Below are positions 1 to 5,327 of a stretch of 7,739 nucleotides of DNA, piece after piece. The notes beneath the pieces are model-generated. The model had not been told where the DNA came from and searched no databases. It saw only the letters and a program-made list of their open reading frames with translations. The stretch spans positions 1 to 7,739 of the forward strand of contig JAKAUA010000038.1 of assembly GCA_021827875.1 (NCBI GenBank), written 5' to 3'. A program made the position numbers and the translations under genes. This DNA comes from a bacterium. GTDB lineage: Bacteria; Babelota; Babeliae; Babelales; Vermiphilaceae. Numbering within the stretch: the first letter of the stretch is position 1; each line of letters starts with the position of its first letter.

Positions 1-30
1 CGTCTTACAAAAGAAGGATTCAACCAATAG
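1..30 (+). CDS. C-terminal end of an upstream gene (partial)
   Basis: Reading from the first base, the frame encodes nine residues, RLTKEGFNQ, and stops at TAG (28-30). The stop is followed after 16 nt by the first permease start, with an SD site in between, the spacing expected inside an operon. Nine residues cannot identify a family. Because four ABC-2 permeases follow and no ATPase is present in the window, the upstream gene may be the ABC ATP-binding subunit; that is inference only. The frame of the downstream permease is also open to the window edge, so this call is not certain. Confidence 0.35.
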   Translation, partial: RLTKEGFNQ

Positions 31-33
31 CGT

Positions 34-41
34 AAAAGGAG
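34..41 (+). promoter_or_regulatory. SD site fixing a TTG start
   Basis: AAAAGGAG ends 5 nt before TTG at 47. It favours that codon over another in-frame TTG at 56, which would be 14 nt away. The frame is open upstream to the window edge, so the SD and the match in N-terminal length to the paralogue at 1652 are the main reasons for choosing this start. Confidence 0.6.
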
Positions 42-46
42 TTCTC

Positions 47-841
47 TTGGTACCTTTGGTCAATTCTGATAATTTTCGTATTTTTTGTGCGCTCATACGC
101 AGAGATATAAAAGTTTTTTCTTCTGAGCTTATCGATACCATCATCGACGGCATTGTCCTTATTTTTACCGAAACACTCACCTATGGCGCATTTCTGCCAC
201 TCATGGGCATGCCGGCAACCGATATTGCTGCTATGTATATTGGTAGTATTGTTTTTATACTCTTCTTTTTGGGAGAAAATTTATCTATCAGCCATGTATT
301 TGATTTGCGCTACGAGCGTTTTATTGATTATCAGCTCATTTTGCCCATATCGCGCCCCTGGCTTTTTGCACATTTTGTTGCATCATTTGTTATACAGACA
401 GCCCTTATCAGTAGTTTGCTTTTAATTTTTGGTTTGCTTCTTTTGGGAAATAAATTTGCCGTTATTTCGCCCCATTGGCTATTACTTATTATTGTCTACT
501 TCTTAAGTTTAATTTTCTTTGGACTCTTTTTCCTCTTGTTAAGCTTCATTACTCATTTTGAATGGTTTATGGATAATGTGTGGCCACGTATATTGTCGCC
601 CCTCTATGCATTTGGATGTACCGTTTTTATTTGGAACAAAGTAGAAGAGCTCTCACCGGCAATTGCAAAATTATGCTTACTTAATCCGCTGACCTATATT
701 AGCGAGGGATTGCGTGCTGCCGCTATTGGCGGGCAAACATTTATTTCTCTGTGGATATGTATTCCTGTCATAAGCATTTCTATTATCGCCTTAAGTTACT
801 TACTTATGTATGGCATCAATAAAACATTGGATCCAGTATGA
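47..841 (+). CDS. ABC-2 type transporter permease, type A copy 1
   Basis: Integral membrane subunit of an ABC exporter, 264 aa, of the ABC-2 permease class that includes NodJ, DrrB and Wzm-like proteins. It shows about six hydrophobic segments (roughly 30-55, 60-82, 105-133, 143-168, 183-196, 233-256) and the family's C-terminal signature NPLTYISEGLR at 213-223. The loop with RFIDY (91-95) is shared by the permeases here. It is most similar to the third permease: the two share G-M near 54-55, [YF]IGSI, FIDY, WF-x-DN-[VI]-W-x-R and a C-terminal KKTF/NKTL-like end. The start is TTG, supported by AAAAGGAG. The stop overlaps the next gene by ATGA, so translation is likely coupled. Substrate is unknown. 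The ATPase partner is not in the window and is presumably encoded upstream. Confidence 0.85.
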   Translation: MVPLVNSDNFRIFCALIRRDIKVFSSELIDTIIDGIVLIFTETLTYGAFLPLMGMPATDIAAMYIGSIVFILFFLGENLSISHVFDLRYERFIDYQLILPISRPWLFAHFVASFVIQTALISSLLLIFGLLLLGNKFAVISPHWLLLIIVYFLSLIFFGLFFLLLSFITHFEWFMDNVWPRILSPLYAFGCTVFIWNKVEELSPAIAKLCLLNPLTYISEGLRAAAIGGQTFISLWICIPVISISIIALSYLLMYGINKTLDPV

Positions 842-1650
842 TGAAACAAACAACAGCACCTAAACTTCAGGCGTTACGCATTTTTTTCGAATTTTTGCGT
901 CGTGATTTTTATGTCTATTTCAAACGAATTAATACATATGCTATTAATTTTATTATTTTATATCCGTTGACCTATATAATCTCATTTGCGTACATACAAG
1001 CCAAAGCATATTTTGGCGCAGAGAATGTGACACAAGCAACTATATTTTTTGCCGGTAACGTAATTTTGCTTATTATGAGTCTTGCCTTTGAATGTACTAT
1101 TTTATTGCTTTTTGATCTCGAAAACGAGCGCACCATCGATTATCGCATTACATTGATTAATCCACGACTGATACTTTTTGAGCAAATTCTATTTACCACG
1201 TTGTTCTCATTTTTATTACTCGCACCTTTCTTTCCCTTGACAACATTCATACTCAGGACACAGTTTGACAGTGCACATACCTCATGGCCATTATTATTCA
1301 TTATGTTGTTCTTAACCTGTTTGTGTTGCGCTGCTTATCATATGTTTATTGCCTGTGCATTAAAAAGCTCAAAACAAATTGTTCATTTTTGGATGCGTTG
1401 TAACTTACCTTTAATTACCTTCGGTGGCTTCCTTACTCCGTGGTATATTATGAATCAATATTCATCTATTATAGGTAAGATGAGTTTGTTAAATCCTTTT
1501 TTGTATGCGACAGAAGGAATAAGGCAGGCAATTGTGGGCGGAACTATGTTTTTTTCTATTGCATGTTGCACCCTTGTTTTAATAATTTTTTCTTGTATCT
1601 TTAGCTTTCTGGCGTGTCATTTATTCAAAAAGAAAGTGGATCATATTTAG
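838..1650 (+). CDS. ABC-2 type transporter permease, type B copy 1
   Basis: Second permease, 270 aa, with about six membrane segments and the ABC-2 signature NPFLYATEGIRQA at 219-231. The N-terminal amphipathic stretch (RIFFEFLRRDFYVYFKR, about 14-30) is typical of the elbow helix before the first membrane span in this class. Its closest relative in the window is the fourth permease: both have FDLE-x-E-x-T-x-DY near 92-102, F-W-x-R-x-N-x-PL near 184-192, GGF, and end in VDHI after a basic cluster. It starts in a 4-nt overlap with the preceding gene (ATGA, 838-841). A second ATG directly follows, so the exact start may be 838 or 841. No clear SD is present, which fits translational coupling. 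It probably forms a heterodimer with the type A permease. Substrate unknown. Confidence 0.85.
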   Translation: MMKQTTAPKLQALRIFFEFLRRDFYVYFKRINTYAINFIILYPLTYIISFAYIQAKAYFGAENVTQATIFFAGNVILLIMSLAFECTILLLFDLENERTIDYRITLINPRLILFEQILFTTLFSFLLLAPFFPLTTFILRTQFDSAHTSWPLLFIMLFLTCLCCAAYHMFIACALKSSKQIVHFWMRCNLPLITFGGFLTPWYIMNQYSSIIGKMSLLNPFLYATEGIRQAIVGGTMFFSIACCTLVLIIFSCIFSFLACHLFKKKVDHI

Positions 1651-1651
1651 C

Positions 1652-2443
1652 ATGCAGCTCACTATCTCACAGAATATACGGGTATTCTTAGCACTTTTGA
1701 GAAGAACATTTTTTGTCGTTATTCCGCATCTTAAAAATGCCTTGCTTGATGGTTTATTTTTGACCAGCATTTACGTATTACTCTTCGGCTACTTATATCC
1801 TCAGATGGGCATGAGCCCGGCATTAGTTGGCCCTGTATTTATAGGATCTATTCTTACCCTGTTGTGCGGTTTAAGTTACAGCCTCGCTGTACGTATTGTG
1901 CTTGATTTAAAATATGCACGCTTTATCGATTATCTTTTTACGATACCAACAACACCCTTCTGGATATTTTTATGGTATATCTGCTCATTCTTTATTGAAT
2001 TGGTACTTGCAACTGCTCCGTTACTCACCTTCGGTCTTTTTTTATTACGTACAAAAATTGATTTGAGCATGGCGCACATCCCTTCATTTATCGCGGTCTA
2101 TGCTATTACCATGCTCTTTTGCTCTATCACTTTTTTGGCATTTGGCATTCGCTATGAGTATGATTGGTTCTTTGATAACATATGGGCCCGCCGACTTACT
2201 CCTTGTTTGATTGCGAGCTGCTCTATGTTCCCCTGGTATAGAGTGAATGCTTTTTCTGCTATTATTGGTAGATTATTTCTTTTGAATCCGGTAACGTACA
2301 TTGCTGAAGGGTTGCGTGGCAGTCTCTTTAATCCTGCGCTTTCACTCTCTACGCCACTATGTCTTGGTATGCTTTTTGTTTTTAATGGATTGGCAGTGTT
2401 ATTTCTCATCAATAGTATTAAAAAAACATTCAATATGGTGTAA
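1652..2443 (+). CDS. ABC-2 type transporter permease, type A copy 2
   Basis: Third permease, 263 aa, paralogue of the first one. The signature NPVTYIAEGLR lies at 212-222 and about six hydrophobic segments follow the same order. Shared landmarks with the first permease are MGM (52-54), FIGSI (63-67), ARFIDY (89-94) and DWFFDNIWARRLTP (171-184). The ATG is one base after the previous stop. A possible weak SD (AAAGTGGA, about 12 nt upstream) lies inside the end of the preceding gene. The sequence has diverged well beyond a recent copy, so the duplication is old or the copies have specialised. Substrate and ATPase unknown. Confidence 0.85.
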   Translation: MQLTISQNIRVFLALLRRTFFVVIPHLKNALLDGLFLTSIYVLLFGYLYPQMGMSPALVGPVFIGSILTLLCGLSYSLAVRIVLDLKYARFIDYLFTIPTTPFWIFLWYICSFFIELVLATAPLLTFGLFLLRTKIDLSMAHIPSFIAVYAITMLFCSITFLAFGIRYEYDWFFDNIWARRLTPCLIASCSMFPWYRVNAFSAIIGRLFLLNPVTYIAEGLRGSLFNPALSLSTPLCLGMLFVFNGLAVLFLINSIKKTFNMV

Positions 2444-2448
2444 TAAGT

Positions 2449-3255
2449 ATGAATCTTTCATCATGCAAAAATCAGATGCTTCTTTTTTTACGCTTGATGC
2501 AACGTGATTGGTATCAATATAGAAATCGCATTGTAAGCTATTATTTGTTAAATTATGCTCTCATTTACCCGGTAATCTACGCTTTTTCATTCGGATACTT
2601 ACAGGCAAACCTCTTTTTTAATGGAGCCGACCCGCTACGTGGCACTACGCTCTTTGTAGGCAACTTTTTATTAGTAGTTATTAATGTGTCATTCAGCTTG
2701 GGTCTTGAATTACTTTTTGACCTAGAGCATGAGCATACTACTGATTATCTCATGACTATTATGCCGGCACGTCTTATTATTATAGAAAAGATATTCTTTA
2801 CCTCATTATTTACCTTCTTCATTTTATTACCCTATTATCCGGTAGCAAAGTTGTTGCTTGGCTCCTTTTTCTTAACGTCGTCACTTTCAATTCCTAAGGC
2901 ACTCATTATTTTGTATGCAAGTAGTCTAATGTGCGCTGCATATAATCATCTAGTATCTTGCTTATTGCCTAATTCTGATGGCATCAGCCGTTTCTGGCGC
3001 CGTGTAAATACGCCACTATTTATGCTCGGCGGCTTTTGGGTGCCATTTTATGTGATCAAACAATTTTCTCCTCTGCTGGGCACCATTGCATTAGTAAATC
3101 CCTTCTTATATGTAACCGAGGGAATGCGCCAAGCGGTACTTAACTCCCCCATATTCATGCCCTTTGGACAATGTGCGTTTGTTCTTGTATGTTTTACTAT
3201 TATTTTTACGTGCGCTGCGTTATGGTTTTTTAAAAGACGTGTTGACCATATTTGA
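2449..3255 (+). CDS. ABC-2 type transporter permease, type B copy 2
   Basis: Fourth permease, 268 aa, paralogue of the second. The signature is NPFLYVTEGMRQA at 217-229, followed by a last membrane span and the basic tail FKRRVDHI, nearly the same as FKKKVDHI in the second permease. Other shared stretches are FDLE-x-E (90-95), an LLPYYP/LAPFFP segment near 126-131 and FW-x-R-x-N-x-PL (182-190). It begins 5 nt after the previous stop (TAATAAGTATG) without a strong SD, suggesting coupling. It completes the A-B-A'-B' set. Whether the two pairs form two exporters or one four-permease assembly cannot be told from sequence. Confidence 0.85.
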   Translation: MNLSSCKNQMLLFLRLMQRDWYQYRNRIVSYYLLNYALIYPVIYAFSFGYLQANLFFNGADPLRGTTLFVGNFLLVVINVSFSLGLELLFDLEHEHTTDYLMTIMPARLIIIEKIFFTSLFTFFILLPYYPVAKLLLGSFFLTSSLSIPKALIILYASSLMCAAYNHLVSCLLPNSDGISRFWRRVNTPLFMLGGFWVPFYVIKQFSPLLGTIALVNPFLYVTEGMRQAVLNSPIFMPFGQCAFVLVCFTIIFTCAALWFFKRRVDHI

Positions 3256-3257
3256 TT

Positions 3258-3262
3258 GAGGA
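3258..3262 (+). promoter_or_regulatory. SD site for the ankyrin-like gene
   Basis: GAGGA sits 9 nt before ATG 3272 and 6 nt before TTG 3269. It lies directly after the stop of the last permease (3255), so the downstream gene can be translated from the same transcript. ATG 3272 is the simpler start. Confidence 0.55.
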
Positions 3263-3271
3263 ATTTCTTTG

Positions 3272-3865
3272 ATGATCATTAGATATATAGCCTTTATTGT
3301 ATGTGGCAGTATTCTATTCGTGAGCGCATCTGAAAACATTCCAGAGACACATATTGATGAATTTGGCAATACAGAATTGCATTATGCCATGCGTCGTGGT
3401 TTCACTGCACATCATGCAATGCGTTATGAACATATGGGCGTAATCTGTACGCTTTTATATGCGGGTATATCATTCAAAAAAACAAACAATGACGGTCTAA
3501 CGGCAAGCGAATTTGCTACTTGTTATGATACGGCAGACGGATTTATTCTTCCTTTGGCCAAAGAGGAGATTGAGCTCTATGATCAAGGAAAAGTTTCAAT
3601 TCTCTATGGAGGTTGGCTAAAAAGAAATCATTCTGATGGTTATGATGCATGGTTAAAAGCATATGAGAAATCTAAAAGAAAAACTGTACATATTATTGTG
3701 AGTCCATATCGAACCGAATCACCGCCCATTCCCACACATCATAAAAAGATAAAATCAGCTGACTCTGATACTTCTTATAACACTAAGAGAACTGCTTCTA
3801 TGCCGATTACAAGCACTACCGCACCACCTCATGTGCCTGCCATAATAGTTAGTTATGCTTCTTAA
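3272..3865 (+). CDS. Exported protein with ankyrin-like repeat
   Basis: A 197-aa protein if started at ATG 3272; a TTG at 3269 would add one residue. Residues 1-19 form a signal peptide (basic R4, hydrophobic core, possible cleavage after V-S-A at 17-19). Residues 29-42 (DEFGNTELHYAMRR) match the start of an ankyrin repeat (D-x-x-G-x-T-x-L-H-x-A). After an insertion of about ten residues, VICTLLYAGISFKKTNNDGLTASEFA (57-82) matches the second helix, the loop and the start of the next repeat. Residues 98-140 are mixed polar, with a W-x-K pair. The C-terminal 50 residues are rich in Ser, Thr, Pro and Lys and look disordered. It follows the permease operon by 16 nt. Ankyrin proteins of host-associated bacteria are often effectors, but this one has a Sec-type signal, so its final location may be periplasm, surface or outside. 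Function unknown. Confidence 0.7.
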   Translation: MIIRYIAFIVCGSILFVSASENIPETHIDEFGNTELHYAMRRGFTAHHAMRYEHMGVICTLLYAGISFKKTNNDGLTASEFATCYDTADGFILPLAKEEIELYDQGKVSILYGGWLKRNHSDGYDAWLKAYEKSKRKTVHIIVSPYRTESPPIPTHHKKIKSADSDTSYNTKRTASMPITSTTAPPHVPAIIVSYAS

Positions 3866-3891
3866 ATCATTTCCTCTTTTTACCATAATGA

Positions 3892-3919
3892 TTGAATCAA
3901 TAATTTATTTTCTTATACA
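3892..3919 (+). promoter_or_regulatory. Possible promoter for the three-gene ubiquitin-like cluster
   Basis: TTGAAT (3892-3897) and TATACA (3914-3919) are separated by 16 nt, each matching the sigma-70 consensus at 4 of 6 positions. The -35 box is part of a small inverted repeat, ATTGA-A-TCAAT (3891-3901), which could be an operator or chance. The gap 3866-3976 holds no other gene. Confidence 0.3.
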
Positions 3920-3962
3920 CTAGAGATGATAAGCTTACGAAAAAAAGGCTTATATCATTTAT

Positions 3963-3969
3963 GGGGGAG
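3963..3969 (+). promoter_or_regulatory. Strong SD deciding the start of the first ubiquitin-like gene
   Basis: GGGGGAG lies 7 nt upstream of ATG 3977. The frame is open from an ATG at 3926, but that start has no comparable SD and would put 17 extra residues before the signal peptide, so 3977 is chosen. An out-of-frame three-codon ORF, ATGGGGGAGTAA (3961-3972), overlaps the SD. Confidence 0.65.
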
Positions 3970-3976
3970 TAAGGAA

Positions 3977-4324
3977 ATGTTTAAAAACTGTTTATTACTA
4001 AGCAGCATACTCACAATATACATGCACGCCATGGAACAAAACAAACAAGTAATTCATCTGCATACCTGTAAAGACGATTTAGATATTCGTATTAATCCCT
4101 GTCAAACAGTTCGCTCTTTAAAAGAGATCTTCGAAAATCGGGAAGGAATAGATCCAACTCTACAAGCAATTGCACCCATATGGAGACAATGGCTTTTCTT
4201 TAAAAAAATTGGTCCTACCTTATCTGATGATCAACAATTAACGGCCATCATTAATGATTATGACACTCACGATTTTGAATTGATATTGATTTCATCTAAT
4301 AAGGAATACATAACAGAAAAATAA
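3977..4324 (+). CDS. Exported ubiquitin-like protein 1
   Basis: A 115-aa protein with signal peptide 1-18 or 1-19 (MFKNCLLLSS then a hydrophobic stretch ending H-A-M-E). The mature part resembles ubiquitin from memory of its sequence. Residues 35-63 align without gaps to ubiquitin 13-41, with identities at P41, T44, K49, E56, G57, I58, P60 and Q63 (ubiquitin P19, T22, K27, E34, G35, I36, P38, Q41) and hydrophobic matches at L35, I37, I39, V45, L48 and F52. Then QWLFF (71-75) fits the QRLIF strand, TLSD (81-84) matches TLSD 55-58, and FELILI (100-105) fits the last strand. There is no C-terminal Gly-Gly, so conjugation is unlikely. It is first of three adjacent paralogue-like genes. A role as a secreted mimic or binder of host ubiquitin factors is inference. 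Confidence 0.65.
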   Translation: MFKNCLLLSSILTIYMHAMEQNKQVIHLHTCKDDLDIRINPCQTVRSLKEIFENREGIDPTLQAIAPIWRQWLFFKKIGPTLSDDQQLTAIINDYDTHDFELILISSNKEYITEK

Positions 4325-4345
4325 CTTATCATCACAATAAAAAAT

Positions 4346-4353
4346 GGGGGGGA
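4346..4353 (+). promoter_or_regulatory. G-tract SD of the second ubiquitin-like gene
   Basis: A run of seven G followed by A ends 5 nt before ATG 4359. An in-frame ATG at 4344 overlaps this run and would place MGGIL before the signal peptide. Since its use would consume the SD, 4359 is preferred. Confidence 0.6.
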
Positions 4354-4358
4354 TACTA

Positions 4359-4847
4359 ATGAAAAAACTTATAGTATTAATATTTTCTGCAATGCTTGCA
4401 AATAATGCCATGGAAGAACAACCGTATCAGCAGACAACAGAAGAAAAAAATGCATCACTAGAAGCTAAGCATGAAGAGATGTCCGATCTAATAGAAGAAG
4501 AATTTGTCCTAATATTACCCGGTATAAAAAGAATAAGAATGGCCTGCTTTAATGGAGCAACGTTAGAGATGATAAAACAGCATCTTTATGCGCATTATCA
4601 TAACAAACCCATGCCGCTGCCAATAGAAGGACAAGTTTTTTACCCATTTAGATATTCAACCGATACAGTAATGGTAACGAGTTATCCGCTAAGAGCTAGT
4701 GATAACAAAAAAAGTCTGTTTGGCATTATGAACGAACACAACACAAACACCTTTATGGTATTTGGTCCATTACGTCCGCTTTCAATAGATTTTAATAAAA
4801 AAATAGCAGCTCTTATTGCAAATAATAAGACCACACAAAAAAACTAA
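4359..4847 (+). CDS. Exported ubiquitin-like-family protein 2
   Basis: A 162-aa protein. Residues 1-18 are a signal peptide (MKK, hydrophobic core, then A-N-N-A-M-E-E). A polar Glu/Gln/Lys-rich linker covers 19-48. The domain at 47-137 shares its core with the next gene: hydrophobic strands, TLEMIKQHL (68-76), then MPLPIEGQVFYP (85-96) and a late strand TFMVFGPL (131-138). These positions match the ubiquitin order strand-strand-helix-strand-strand, with TLEMIK in the place of ubiquitin TIENVK, but direct identity to ubiquitin is lower than in the first protein. The tail is Lys/Asn-rich with no Gly-Gly. It begins 34 nt after the previous stop and is probably cotranscribed. No known family recognised. 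Confidence 0.6.
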   Translation: MKKLIVLIFSAMLANNAMEEQPYQQTTEEKNASLEAKHEEMSDLIEEEFVLILPGIKRIRMACFNGATLEMIKQHLYAHYHNKPMPLPIEGQVFYPFRYSTDTVMVTSYPLRASDNKKSLFGIMNEHNTNTFMVFGPLRPLSIDFNKKIAALIANNKTTQKN

Positions 4848-4860
4848 ATCATATAGTGAT

Positions 4861-4866
4861 AGGGTG
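4861..4866 (+). promoter_or_regulatory. SD deciding the start of the third ubiquitin-like gene
   Basis: AGGGTG lies 6 nt before ATG 4873. An upstream in-frame TTG at 4816 inside the previous gene would prepend 19 polar residues to the signal peptide and is rejected. Confidence 0.55.
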
Positions 4867-4872
4867 AAACAT

Positions 4873-5241
4873 ATGAAAAGATCTATACTGCTACTATTTA
4901 TCATACTAGTTACTAATAATGCCATGGATGAAAAAAAAATAGATTTGTTTAATATTCAAGTACGGTTGCCCAGTCACCAATGCCTCAATATAGTATGTAG
5001 CTATGATATCACCTTAAAACAGCTCAAAGAATTTATTCACAAAAATCATGATACTGAAGACATGCCTTTACCGGTTGACGGGCAAGTTTTTCATCCCATA
5101 AAGCTAGACCCGCGATTCAACAACGTGATACGGCCCTCTAACGAACAAATTACTGATGATACTATAAGAGTTGCTACTATTGTATTAGCACATCATACTA
5201 GGATTTTTAAATTGGCAATACATACCGCAAATACTGAATAA
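4873..5241 (+). CDS. Exported ubiquitin-like-family protein 3
   Basis: A 122-aa protein with signal peptide 1-17 or 1-18 (MKRS, leucine/isoleucine core, T-N-N-A-M-D-E). The mature domain reads FNIQVRL (26-32), LNIVC (38-42), ITLKQLKEFI (46-55), MPLPVDGQVFHPIKLD (64-79), ITDDTI (93-98) and IFKLAI (111-116). In that order it tracks ubiquitin: TIENVKAKI, IPPDQQRLIFAGKQLED, TLSDYNI and the last strand. MPLP-[IV]-[ED]-GQVF-[YH]-P is shared with the second protein, proving these two are paralogues. No C-terminal Gly-Gly. It starts 25 nt after the previous stop and ends just before a hairpin, so it closes the cluster. Function unknown; family link to ubiquitin-like folds is inference. Confidence 0.6.
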   Translation: MKRSILLLFIILVTNNAMDEKKIDLFNIQVRLPSHQCLNIVCSYDITLKQLKEFIHKNHDTEDMPLPVDGQVFHPIKLDPRFNNVIRPSNEQITDDTIRVATIVLAHHTRIFKLAIHTANTE

Positions 5242-5244
5242 AAA

Positions 5245-5278
5245 TAGCCTTTATTATGATAATACATAAGAAAGGCTA
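5245..5278. terminator. Inverted repeat after the ubiquitin-like cluster
   Basis: TAGCCTTT (5245-5252) pairs perfectly with AAAGGCTA (5271-5278) around an AT-rich 18-nt loop. It starts 3 nt after the stop of the third gene. There is no T run after it on the plus strand; the A run before it would give a U run for minus-strand transcripts, but no minus-strand gene is nearby. It may act as a weak terminator or a 3' end stabiliser. Confidence 0.4.
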
Positions 5279-5287
5279 AATCCTCCT

Positions 5288-5316
5288 TCGACGAAATAGA
5301 TTTTTTCTGATATCAT
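5288..5316 (+). promoter_or_regulatory. Extended -10 promoter for trhO-murB
   Basis: TCGACG (5288-5293, 4 of 6 to TTGACA), a 17-nt spacer, and TATCAT (5311-5316, 5 of 6 to TATAAT) preceded by TGA, giving an extended -10 (TGnTATCAT). Expected transcription start is near 5323, only about 5 nt before ATG 5328, so the message would be nearly leaderless for that start. Confidence 0.5.
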
Positions 5317-5327
5317 TTTATGCTGAA

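Larger units (their letters stand above)
47..3255 (+). repeat. Ancient tandem duplication of a permease gene pair (47-1650 and 1652-3255)
   Basis: The two units have nearly equal length (1604 and 1604 bases) and the same gene order, A then B. Within each type the copies share specific motifs not found in the other type: DN-[VI]-W in type A, and DLE-x-E plus a VDHI tail in type B. Similarity is obvious at protein level only. I see no long identical DNA stretch, so this is an old duplication and not an assembly artefact. Confidence 0.75.

Noticed and set aside
153..425. Open plus-strand frame inside the first permease
   Set aside because: It lies fully within a well-supported permease in another frame, has no SD and no family features.
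2152..2433. Minus-strand open frame inside the third permease
   Set aside because: Antisense to a conserved membrane protein including its signature motif; no SD or recognisable protein.
2301..2507. Plus-strand open frame across the third/fourth permease junction
   Set aside because: Overlaps two real genes out of frame; explained as chance.
3272..3331. Lipoprotein signal in the ankyrin-like protein (Cys11)
   Set aside because: The residues before Cys are F-I-V, not a lipobox with Gly/Ala at -1, and the Cys sits inside the hydrophobic core.
3841..3884. CATAA/TTATG inverted repeat followed by CTTTTT as a terminator after the ankyrin-like gene
   Set aside because: The stem is only 5 bp and AT-rich, lies within the coding sequence and is separated from the T run by about 20 nt.
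4028..4036. GCCATGG resembling a eukaryotic Kozak start in all three ubiquitin-like genes
   Set aside because: It simply encodes A-M-[E/D] at the signal-peptide end; upstream SD sites and in-frame signal peptides explain translation.
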